Assembly (NCBI GenBank): GCA_902475285.1
Contig: CABRZA010000122.1
Coordinates: 1 to 7,536 of the forward strand
Direction: 5' to 3'
Length of the DNA: 7,536 bases
DNA from: an uncultured Porphyromonadaceae bacterium
GTDB taxonomy: Bacteria; Bacteroidota; Bacteroidia; Bacteroidales; Muribaculaceae
Every line of letters begins with the position of its first letter. Position 1 is the stretch's first letter. This document shows, piece by piece, positions 1 to 6,349 of this stretch. Both the position numbers and the translations under genes were made by a program. Under the pieces are notes generated by a model that was not told where the DNA came from, made no database searches, and saw only the letters and a list, made by a program, of their open reading frames with translations.

Positions 1-5
1 TGTCG

Positions 6-13
6 TACCTTTG
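6..13 (+). promoter_or_regulatory. rpsP promoter, Bacteroidetes -7 element
   Basis: The octamer TACCTTTG is a perfect match to TAnnTTTG, the -7 consensus read by the Bacteroidetes primary sigma factor. Transcription would then start near position 19-20, leaving a leader of about 33 bases before rpsP. The matching -33 element (TTTG) would lie to the left of the window and cannot be seen. Confidence 0.7.
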
Positions 14-19
14 CGGCCG

Positions 20-52
20 AAAACCAACCAACCAAATACAAACAACACTCTA
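20..52 (+). promoter_or_regulatory. G-free, A/C-rich 5' leader of rpsP
   Basis: From position 20 up to the rpsP start codon there is not a single G and only three T residues; the stretch includes three CCAA units at 24-35. Such a leader cannot form GC pairs and should be unstructured. It contains no Shine-Dalgarno sequence, as is usual for Bacteroidetes, where open A-rich leaders favour initiation. The functional reading is inference; the base composition is seen directly. Confidence 0.5.
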
Positions 53-586
53 ATGGCAACAAAAATCAGACTGCAACGTCATGGTCGCAAGAACTATGCG
101 TTCTATCCAATTGTCATCGCCGATAGCAGGGCACCACGAGATGGTAGATTTATTGAAAGGATAGGTTCCTATAATCCGAACACTAATCCTGCTACAATTA
201 CTCTTAACTTCGAGCGTGCTTTGTATTGGGTGACCGTAGGTGCCGAACCCACCGACACCGTCCGTTCGATTCTCTCGCACGAGGGCGTACTCCTGATGCA
301 CCACCTCATGGGCGGTGTGGCAAAGGGTGCCTTCGATCAGGCCGAGGCCGAACGTCGCTTCAACGTCTGGAAAGCAAAGAAAGACGCCAAGACCGCCGCT
401 GTGAAGACCAACATGGCCAACCAGCGCGAGGCAACGGCAAAACAGCGCCTGGAGGCAGAAGCCGCCAAGAACAAGGCTAAGGCCGAGCTCGTGGCTAAGA
501 AGAAAGCTGAAGCTGCCGCAGCTGCTGCCGCCGCCGAGGCTCCCGAGGCTCCCGCCGAAGAAGCTGCCGCCACTGAGGCCGAATAA
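53..586 (+). CDS. rpsP: Small-subunit ribosomal protein bS16 with Bacteroidetes-type tail
   Basis: This encodes bS16, a structural protein of the 30S subunit that binds 16S rRNA and helps assembly. The N-terminal part reads MATKIRLQRHGRKNYAFYPI, followed by the family's IADSRAPRDGRFIERIG motif (about residues 23-39), which identifies it clearly. The conserved domain covers about residues 1-85. The remaining half, to residue 177, is a Lys/Ala/Glu-rich, probably helical or disordered tail ending in an alanine and glutamate run. Enterobacterial S16 is about 82 residues, but long tails are normal in Bacteroidetes. The start at 53 is chosen because the family begins MATKIRL; an in-frame start at 11 would fall inside the promoter. 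Base composition is odd: positions 61-240 are about 44% GC and use AGA, AGG and CGA for arginine, whereas from 241 onward GC is about 62-65% and arginine is CGT/CGC. Confidence 0.95.
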   Translation: MATKIRLQRHGRKNYAFYPIVIADSRAPRDGRFIERIGSYNPNTNPATITLNFERALYWVTVGAEPTDTVRSILSHEGVLLMHHLMGGVAKGAFDQAEAERRFNVWKAKKDAKTAAVKTNMANQREATAKQRLEAEAAKNKAKAELVAKKKAEAAAAAAAAEAPEAPAEEAAATEAE

Positions 587-596
587 TCCTCGGCCT
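576..596 (+). other. Small hairpin across the rpsP stop codon
   Basis: A seven-base-pair perfect stem (576-582 pairing with 590-596, core GGCCGA/TCGGCC) encloses a 7-base loop that contains the TAA stop. There is no T-run after it, so it is not a terminator on its own. It may protect the rpsP mRNA 3' end or simply arise by chance in GC-rich sequence. Confidence 0.3.
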
Positions 597-624
597 TCAA
601 GCGTCTTTCACCGACGATACCTCA

Positions 625-670
625 CAAGGGTGTGTCTGCTTTCATCGGCGGCACACCCTTGATTGCTTTT
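625..670 (+). terminator. Candidate Rho-independent terminator of rpsP
   Basis: CAAGGGTGTG (625-634) is exactly complementary to CACACCCTTG (652-661), giving a perfect 10-bp stem. A T-G wobble (635/651) and a C-G pair (636/650) can extend it inward, leaving a 13-base loop. A T-rich but interrupted stretch follows (ATTGCTTTT, 662-670). Position and shape fit a terminator separating rpsP from the ileS operon; the short T-run suggests incomplete termination. Confidence 0.6.
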
Positions 671-685
671 AAAACTATACCTTTA
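658..685 (+). promoter_or_regulatory. Candidate promoter for the ileS-dksA operon
   Basis: TACCTTTA at 678-685 matches seven of eight positions of the Bacteroidetes -7 box, TAnnTTTG. The only -33-like sequence upstream is CTTG (658-661), 16 bases away, which is closer than the usual 19-21. Transcription would begin around 692, giving a leader of about 25 bases. The -33 half overlaps the last bases of the rpsP terminator stem. The -7 box is reasonable; the -33 element is weak. Confidence 0.4.
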
Positions 686-716
686 ATATTCCGCGTCGCT
701 CCCATTGCCCGCAATT

Positions 717-3700
717 ATGAAAAAATTCACAGAACGTTCCGGACTGAATCTGTCCGACCTCAATAAAGAAATGCTTGCTCTCTGGCAGAGCGAAAATCTG
801 TTCAGCCAGAGCCTGGCGCTACGTGCCGGCGCTCCGTCATTCGTCTTCTTCGAAGGACCGCCTTCGGCCAACGGCATGCCCGGCATCCACCATGTGATGG
901 CTCGCACCATCAAGGACCTTTTCTGCCGCTACAAGACCATGCAGGGCTTCGAGGTGCAGCGCAAGGCCGGTTGGGACACACACGGCCTGCCGGTGGAACT
1001 GGGCGTGGAGAAGCTGCTCGGAATAACGAAGGAAGACGTAGGCACCAATATCTCGGTTGCCGACTACAACGCGCACTGCCGCCGCGAGGTGATGAAGTAT
1101 ACCCGCGAGTGGGAGCAGCTCACCGCACAGATGGGCTATTGGGTCGACACTACCAATCCCTACATCACCTACGACAACCGCTACATCGAAACCGTGTGGT
1201 GGCTCCTGGCACAGCTCTATAAGAAGAACCTCCTATATAAGGGCTACACCATCCAGCCCTATTCTCCGGCCGCAGGCACGGGCCTGAGCTCGCACGAGCT
1301 CAACCAGCCGGGTTGCTACCGCGACGTGAAGGACCTCACGGCCACCGTGCTCTTCGATATCGTCGACCCCAAGGAAGAAATGACCGGCTGGGGACGCCCC
1401 GTGTTCATGGCCTGGACCACAACTCCCTGGACCCTCCCCAGCAACACCGCCCTCTGCGTGGGCCCGAAAATCGACTATGTTGCCCTGCGCACCTACAACC
1501 CCTATACGGGTGAAAAAATCACCGCCGTTCTGGCCGAGGCTCTTGTGCCCTCCTACTTCAAGCCCGAAGGCGCCGAGGCCGATATGGACAGCTACACCGC
1601 CGGCGAGAAGGTGGTGCCCTATCGCGTAGTGGGCCGATACACGGGTCCCGAGCTCGTGGGCATGCGCTACCGCCAGCTCCTCCCGTGGGTAAAGCCCTGC
1701 ACCAAGCTCGACGATCTCACTCCCGCGTCGATGACGGCCTATGCCGAGGCTCATCCCGAAAAGAAATTCACGGTGGCCGGCGACGACTTCGCCGAGGTGT
1801 CGGAGCTCGCTTTCCGCGTGATATCCGGTGATTACGTCACCACCGACGACGGTACGGGCATCGTGCACATCGCTCCGACCTTCGGTGCCGACGACGCCAA
1901 GGTTGCCAAGGCAGCCGACATACCCTCGCTCTTCATGGTGAACCTCCGCGGCGAGACGCGCCCGATGGTCGACCTCCGCGGCCGCTTCTATACCCTCGAC
2001 GAGCTTGCGCCTGAGTTCGTTGCCGCATGTGTCGACACCGAGGCCTACACACCCTATGCCGGCGAGTATGTGAAGAACGCCTACGACCCGCAGTTCTCGC
2101 CCGAAGGCCGCTACGACGAGGAGGCCGCCAACAAGGCCGAGGACCTCAACCTGCGTCTCTGCCTCGAAATGAAGCGCGACGGAATAGCCTTCCGCAACGA
2201 GAAACATGTGCACAACTATCCCCACTGCTGGCGCACCGACAAGCCGGTGATCTACTACCCGCTCGACAGCTGGTTCATCCGTTCGACTGCCGCCCGCGAC
2301 GAGATGATAGCCCTCAACAACACCATACAGTGGAAGCCTGCCTCGACGGGTTCGGGCCGTTTCGGCAAGTGGCTCGAAAACCTCCAGGACTGGAACCTCT
2401 CGCGCAGCCGCTTCTGGGGCACGCCCCTGCCCATATGGCGTACCGACGACGCCTCGGAGGAGATCTGCATCGACTCCGTCGAGACCCTATACCGCGAAAT
2501 CGACCGCGCAGTAGAGGCCGGACTGATGGCATCCAACCCGCTTAAAGACCGTGGTTTCGTGCCCGGCACGTACACCGCCGCCAACTACGACCTCATCGAT
2601 CTGCACCGTCCGTTCGTCGACGACATCGTCCTTGTCTCGCCCTCGGGCAAGCCCATGAAGCGCGAAAGCGACCTCATCGACGTGTGGTTCGACTCCGGCG
2701 CCATGCCGTATGCCCAGATACATTATCCCTTCGAGAACAAGGAGGCTTTCGACAGCGGCCGTCTTTTCCCCGCCGACTTCATCGCCGAGGGCGTCGACCA
2801 GACCCGCGGATGGTTCTTCACCCTCCATGCCATAGGCACGATGGTGTTCGGCCACAACGCCTTCAAGGCCGTGATTTCCAACGGTCTCGTCCTCGATAAG
2901 AACGGCGAGAAGATGAGCAAGCGCAAAGGAAACACCGTCGACCCCTTCAAGACCATCGACGAGGTAGGCTCCGACCCCCTGCGCTGGTACATGATTGTTA
3001 CATCGTCGCCGTGGGATAACCTCAAATACAATCCCGAGGGCGTCGAGGAAGTGGCACGCAAGTTCTTCGGCACGCTGGCCAATACCTATAACTTCTTCGC
3101 CATGTATGCCAACGTCGACGGTTTCGACCCAGCCGCTCCCCAGGTGCCCGTGGCCGACCGCCCCGAAATCGACCGCTGGATACTCTCGCTCCTCAATACC
3201 CTTGTAGCCGGTGTGACGGCCGACTTCGACAACTACGAACCCACCCGCGCTGCCCGCGCCATTTCGAAATTTGTGGGCGACGACCTTTCCAACTGGTACG
3301 TGCGTCTCAACCGCAAGCGCTTCTGGGGCGGTACGATGGACGCCGACAAGCTCGCCGCATATCAGACTCTCCACACCTGCCTGATGACCGTGGCCAAGCT
3401 AATGGCGCCGATATCGCCCTTCTTCGCCGACCGTCTCTACCGCGACCTCGCCGTCGACGGCATGCCCGCGTCGGTGCACCTGAGCGACTTCCCCAAGGCC
3501 GACAATACTCTGGTCGACGCAGCCTTGGAGCAGCGCATGGACCTCGCCCAGCGCCTCACATCGCTCGTTCTGGCACTCCGCAAGAAGGCAAACATCAAGG
3601 TGCGCCAGCCATTGGAGAAAATACTCGTGCCGGCCGGAGCGGCCGACGCCTCCGTCCTCGAGGCCATCGCACCCATCGTCACCACCGAGGTCAATGTCAA

Positions 3701-4655
3701 GAGCCTCGAGGTGGCCGATGCCGACAGCGAAGTGTTCGTAAAACGTGTGCAGCCCGACTTCAAGAAGCTCGGTCCGAAGTTCGGCAAGCTCATGAAGGCA
3801 GCGGCTGAACGCATCAAGGGCCTTAGCCGCAGCGAGATATCCGCTCTTGAAGGTCAGGGATGGCTCGATATCGACGTCGACGGCACCACAAAGCGCATCG
3901 AGCTCGACGACGTGAAAATCATCAGCGAGGACATCGAAGGCTGGCTCGTGGCCAATGAAGGCGACCTCACGGTGGCCCTCGATATCTACATCTCGCCCGA
4001 GCACTTCCTCGAAGGTCTCGCCCGCGAGATAATCAACCGTGTGCAGCGCCTGCGCAAGGAGCGCGGCTACGACATAACCGACCATATCACCCTCACGCTC
4101 CTGCCGGGCGACCACATTGCCGAGGTTGTCGAGGCCTACGGCGACTATATAGCCTCGCAGGTTCTCGCCGACAAAATCACGGTAGGCGACCCCGCCGATG
4201 CCAGCGCTGTGGTAATCTTCGATATCGACGCACTCAAAGTGGGTGCCGAGGTAAACCTTGTGAAGAAAGCTCCCGCGCCCGCTCCCACACGCTACAGCGA
4301 TGAGGAGCTCGAGGAGTTCCGCGCCATCATCCTTGCCAAGATCGAGCGTGCCACCGAGCTCTACAACGAACTGTGCTCGCTTATCCGCAACGACGGCAAC
4401 GACACCGCCGATACGTCGCCTACCTTCAAGGTGCTCGAAGAAGGTGCCAACACCCTCGAGCGCGAGGCCACGGCGCGCATGGCCCAGCGCCAGCTGCAGT
4501 TCATAAACCATCTGCAGGCCGCGCTTACCCGCATCGACAACAAGACCTACGGCATCTGCCGTGCCACGGGCAAGCTCATACCCAAGGAGCGCCTGCGCGC
4601 AGTGCCCCACGCCACCCTCTGCATCGAGGAGAAGAACAACAATCCGCAACACTGA
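717..4655 (+). CDS. ileS: Isoleucyl-tRNA synthetase fused to a C-terminal DksA/TraR domain
   Basis: A single 1312-residue open frame. Residues 1 to about 1182 are a class I isoleucyl-tRNA synthetase, which charges tRNA-Ile in the cytoplasm and edits valine. Visible motifs: NGMPGIHH at the HIGH position (G56-I57-H58-H59), WDTHGLPVE (from W86), the editing-domain TTTPWT (from T234) and GTGIVHIAP (from G379) followed by the GADD acidic pair, and KMSKR (732-736). An anticodon-binding domain and an IleS2-like C-terminus (LGPKFGK, RVQRLRK) without a C-terminal zinc knuckle follow. After a KKAPAPAPT linker, residues 1191-1312 match a whole DksA-family protein. No stop codon separates the two. In other Bacteroidetes these are adjacent genes, so the fusion is unusual. 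The ATG at 717 is preferred over the TTG at 705 because MKKFTE aligns with family starts. lspA begins 2 bases after the stop. Confidence 0.93.
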   Translation: MKKFTERSGLNLSDLNKEMLALWQSENLFSQSLALRAGAPSFVFFEGPPSANGMPGIHHVMARTIKDLFCRYKTMQGFEVQRKAGWDTHGLPVELGVEKLLGITKEDVGTNISVADYNAHCRREVMKYTREWEQLTAQMGYWVDTTNPYITYDNRYIETVWWLLAQLYKKNLLYKGYTIQPYSPAAGTGLSSHELNQPGCYRDVKDLTATVLFDIVDPKEEMTGWGRPVFMAWTTTPWTLPSNTALCVGPKIDYVALRTYNPYTGEKITAVLAEALVPSYFKPEGAEADMDSYTAGEKVVPYRVVGRYTGPELVGMRYRQLLPWVKPCTKLDDLTPASMTAYAEAHPEKKFTVAGDDFAEVSELAFRVISGDYVTTDDGTGIVHIAPTFGADDAKVAKAADIPSLFMVNLRGETRPMVDLRGRFYTLDELAPEFVAACVDTEAYTPYAGEYVKNAYDPQFSPEGRYDEEAANKAEDLNLRLCLEMKRDGIAFRNEKHVHNYPHCWRTDKPVIYYPLDSWFIRSTAARDEMIALNNTIQWKPASTGSGRFGKWLENLQDWNLSRSRFWGTPLPIWRTDDASEEICIDSVETLYREIDRAVEAGLMASNPLKDRGFVPGTYTAANYDLIDLHRPFVDDIVLVSPSGKPMKRESDLIDVWFDSGAMPYAQIHYPFENKEAFDSGRLFPADFIAEGVDQTRGWFFTLHAIGTMVFGHNAFKAVISNGLVLDKNGEKMSKRKGNTVDPFKTIDEVGSDPLRWYMIVTSSPWDNLKYNPEGVEEVARKFFGTLANTYNFFAMYANVDGFDPAAPQVPVADRPEIDRWILSLLNTLVAGVTADFDNYEPTRAARAISKFVGDDLSNWYVRLNRKRFWGGTMDADKLAAYQTLHTCLMTVAKLMAPISPFFADRLYRDLAVDGMPASVHLSDFPKADNTLVDAALEQRMDLAQRLTSLVLALRKKANIKVRQPLEKILVPAGAADASVLEAIAPIVTTEVNVKSLEVADADSEVFVKRVQPDFKKLGPKFGKLMKAAAERIKGLSRSEISALEGQGWLDIDVDGTTKRIELDDVKIISEDIEGWLVANEGDLTVALDIYISPEHFLEGLAREIINRVQRLRKERGYDITDHITLTLLPGDHIAEVVEAYGDYIASQVLADKITVGDPADASAVVIFDIDALKVGAEVNLVKKAPAPAPTRYSDEELEEFRAIILAKIERATELYNELCSLIRNDGNDTADTSPTFKVLEEGANTLEREATARMAQRQLQFINHLQAALTRIDNKTYGICRATGKLIPKERLRAVPHATLCIEEKNNNPQH
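4260..4652 (+). other. DksA/TraR-family domain (C-terminal part of the IleS fusion), with possible internal GTG start
   Basis: Separate Bacteroidetes DksA proteins, which bind the RNA polymerase secondary channel and work with ppGpp, begin near TRYSDEELEEFRAII and end PKERLRAVPHATL plus a short tail; both blocks are present here (T1191 onward). The likely coiled-coil tip reads D1229-T-A-D1232-T-S1234, close to the DxxDxA motif that E. coli DksA uses to act on RNA polymerase. The zinc-finger positions read C1281, T1284, C1302, E1305, so only two of four cysteines remain. An in-frame GTG at 4260 begins MKKAPAPAPTRYS if used as a start and could yield a free DksA of about 131 residues. No Shine-Dalgarno sequence is evident, so that use is speculative. 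Confidence 0.85.
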
Positions 4656-4657
4656 CA

Positions 4658-5305
4658 ATGTTTCATACCCGCAGCTCCCGCATGGCCTTCGCGGCCACGG
4701 CGCTCATAGTGCTCGTAATCGTCGCCGACCAGGCCCTCAAAGTGTGGGTCAAGACCCACTTCTACCTCAACGAGGACCTCGAAATCATGCCGTGGTTTCA
4801 CCTGCACTTCGTGCAGAACAACGGCATGGCTTTCGGCCTCGATTTTCTCAACAAGCTGGTGCTCACCTTCCTGCGTATGGGGCTTTTCGGATTCCTGATT
4901 TGGTATCTGCATCGCCTGAGCCGTTTGGGGCGCGCGCCGTGGGGCTACCTTGTGTCGGTGGCCCTCATAGCGGCCGGCGCTTTCGGCAATATTGTCGACT
5001 GCGTGGCCTACGGCGAGATATTCACAAACCCCATGCCCCCGCAGGTGGCGCACATGGTGCCGTGGGGCGAAGGCTACGGCGGTATGTTCCAGGGTCTTGT
5101 GGTGGATATGTTCTATTTCCCACTGTTCAGCTTCACATGGCCGGAGTGGCTGCCGCTCTTGGGCGGACACACCTTCTCGTTCTTCGACCCGGTGTTCAAC
5201 ATCGCCGACGTGGCCATAAGCGTGGGCATGATAGCCATAGTGCTGTTCTATTTCAATTACATGGAGCACAGCCTCGAAGATGAGAAGTCTGCCGGCGATA
5301 AGTAG
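4658..5305 (+). CDS. lspA: Lipoprotein signal peptidase (signal peptidase II)
   Basis: LspA is an inner-membrane aspartyl protease that removes the signal peptide from prolipoproteins after the cysteine has been lipidated. The 215-residue protein shows all family motifs: VADQALK in the first membrane helix (D24), VQNNGMAFG (52-60), AGAFGNIVD with catalytic Asp114, and FNIADVAIS with catalytic Asp184. Four hydrophobic segments are visible near residues 9-28, 66-84, 96-113 and 182-200. It is longer than the 164-residue E. coli enzyme mainly because of an extended periplasmic stretch between the two catalytic aspartates (about 118-175), common in Bacteroidetes. The ATG at 4658 lies 2 bases after the ileS-dksA stop; a second ATG at 4682 is possible but would shorten the first charged segment. 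Its end overlaps the next gene by 26 bases, indicating one operon. Confidence 0.95.
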   Translation: MFHTRSSRMAFAATALIVLVIVADQALKVWVKTHFYLNEDLEIMPWFHLHFVQNNGMAFGLDFLNKLVLTFLRMGLFGFLIWYLHRLSRLGRAPWGYLVSVALIAAGAFGNIVDCVAYGEIFTNPMPPQVAHMVPWGEGYGGMFQGLVVDMFYFPLFSFTWPEWLPLLGGHTFSFFDPVFNIADVAISVGMIAIVLFYFNYMEHSLEDEKSAGDK

Positions 5306-6101
5306 CCTGTTGCTGCTTGCCGCCGCAGCATGCTCCAAGGTGCCCGGCGACATTATTCGGCCCGACGACATGGCGGCGCTGATGGCCGACGTGCATGTGG
5401 GCGAGGCTGTGGTGGAGATGAATCGCACGACATTCTACAACGACTCGCTGCGCCAGGCCATGAAACAGTCGGTGCTCTTGCGCCACGGCGTGACCACCGA
5501 GCAATTCGACTCCTCCCTGGCATGGTACGGACGCCATATCGACGTCTACATGGAAGTCTACGACGCCACGATAGAGCGCCTTGAGCACCGGCTAATAGAG
5601 AGCGGCAACCGCATAGCCGGCGACAACGCCCTCTCCATCGCCGGCGACTCGGTTGACGTGTGGCCCGACGCACGCTATCTGGCCGTGAGCGACCGCTCGC
5701 CGTCGCGGTTGGTGGCGTTCAACTTTCCGCGCGACCCCAACTGGGAGCGCGGCGACCGGTATGTGTGGCGTGCCAAATTCGTCAACGCCACCGAGAAATC
5801 GGAGTGGCTCATAGGCGCGGAGTATGCCGACGGCGATGTGGAGTGGATAACTACGCAGACCGACGGCGACGGTTGGAAGGAAATCGCATTCCAAAGCGAC
5901 TCGCTTCGCGAGCCAACGCGCGTCTATGGCTATATGTCGCTCCGCAATCGCCGGGGTGCACCGCTTTTTGTCGACAGTATAGAACTGGTGCGCCGGCGTC
6001 TGAACGCCGACAATTATCGCCGCCCCTACTCGGTGACGGTGCGCAAGTTCAACCTTCCGGTAGAGATTGAACGAGACTCCACCGGCACTTCCGAGCAATA
6101 A
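5280..6101 (+). CDS. DUF4296-family lipoprotein with C-terminal beta-rich domain
   Basis: A 273-residue predicted lipoprotein. The N-terminus has a short basic start, a leucine/alanine core and the lipobox AAAC with Cys18 as the lipidated residue, making it a substrate of the signal peptidase encoded just upstream. Residues about 26-105 (IIRPDDMAALMADVHVGEA, then a Tyr/Asp-rich helical stretch) match the DUF4296 pattern, which in Bacteroidetes is commonly encoded next to lspA. Residues about 130-250 look beta-rich, with WITTQTDGDGWKEIAFQ and PLFVDSIELVRR resembling the strands of a jelly-roll or carbohydrate-binding fold; that is inference from pattern only. The start at 5280 lies inside lspA (26-base overlap) and is needed to include the signal peptide. 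Molecular function is unknown. Confidence 0.85.
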   Translation: MRSLPAISSLLLLAAAACSKVPGDIIRPDDMAALMADVHVGEAVVEMNRTTFYNDSLRQAMKQSVLLRHGVTTEQFDSSLAWYGRHIDVYMEVYDATIERLEHRLIESGNRIAGDNALSIAGDSVDVWPDARYLAVSDRSPSRLVAFNFPRDPNWERGDRYVWRAKFVNATEKSEWLIGAEYADGDVEWITTQTDGDGWKEIAFQSDSLREPTRVYGYMSLRNRRGAPLFVDSIELVRRRLNADNYRRPYSVTVRKFNLPVEIERDSTGTSEQ

Positions 6102-6103
6102 CC

Positions 6104-6349
6104 ATGTCGCGCCGATTCATCGACACCGACACCCGCACGCACGGCTGGCTGGCACAGCGCGTGGTCGATGCCCTGGGCATTGTCCATCCTCTTGCTCTTG
6201 TCACTGTATGCTGCGGGGCCGACGGCATGTGGCGCTACACCATAGAGCCTTTCGTGCGCGAGACGCACACCACCTCCTATCACCCCGGCACGCTGCGCAT
6301 CGTCACGCCGTCGCCGTCGCCGCTGCCGCCGGAGTTCATTCTTGAATAA
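6104..6349 (+). CDS. Small hypothetical protein, 81 residues
   Basis: I do not recognise this protein. It starts 2 bases after the lipoprotein stop, and its codons end mostly in G or C like the genes before it, so it is probably a real last gene of the operon. It has no signal peptide and no clear membrane helix. A modestly hydrophobic central stretch (about residues 25-37) contains a Cys-Cys pair (VTVCCGADG), and the C-terminus is proline-rich (PSPSPLPPE). Histidine and threonine are frequent and lysine is absent. Its last 14 bases overlap the 3' end of the opposing NADAR gene. The N-terminal FIDTDTRTH faintly recalls TatD enzymes, but nothing else supports that. Confidence 0.6.
   Translation: MSRRFIDTDTRTHGWLAQRVVDALGIVHPLALVTVCCGADGMWRYTIEPFVRETHTTSYHPGTLRIVTPSPSPLPPEFILE
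6308..6331 (+). repeat. CCG/TCG trinucleotide-rich tract
   Basis: Eight consecutive NCG-type codons (ccg tcg ccg tcg ccg ctg ccg ccg) encode the Pro/Ser tail of the 81-residue protein. The tract is low in complexity and could expand or contract by slippage, changing the tail length without a frameshift. No second copy is seen in the window. Confidence 0.5.

Noticed and set aside
11..52. In-frame upstream extension of rpsP starting at 11
   Set aside because: It begins with a TTG inside the -7 promoter box, and bS16 proteins of this group start at MATKIRL.
705..716. TTG start for ileS four codons upstream of the ATG
   Set aside because: The extra residues (MPAI) do not align with family N-termini, and the ATG at 717 gives the expected MKKF-type start.
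587..716. T-box riboswitch or other tRNA-sensing leader ahead of ileS
   Set aside because: The 130-base gap has no T-box core, the predicted leader is only about 25 bases, and T-boxes are not expected in Bacteroidetes.
1233..2225. Long open frame on the minus strand inside ileS (330 codons), with similar ones at 2487-3374 and 3399-4658
   Set aside because: They lie opposite a clearly real gene with strong G/C preference at third positions, which removes stops from the antisense strand. Their translations show no recognisable family and have biased Val/Gly/His composition.
4373..4657. N-terminal extension of lspA, in another frame of the dksA part
   Set aside because: The extension is Arg/His/Ala-rich out-of-frame sequence; the LspA family begins at the first membrane helix, matching the ATG at 4658.
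6104..6150. Resemblance of FIDTDTRTH to the metal-binding start of TatD nucleases
   Set aside because: The HxH metal motif is absent, the protein is only 81 residues, and no other TatD motif follows.
6338..6347. Small palindrome ATTCTTGAAT at the convergent gene ends as a bidirectional terminator
   Set aside because: The stem has only four base pairs with a two-base loop and lacks a proper T-run on either strand.
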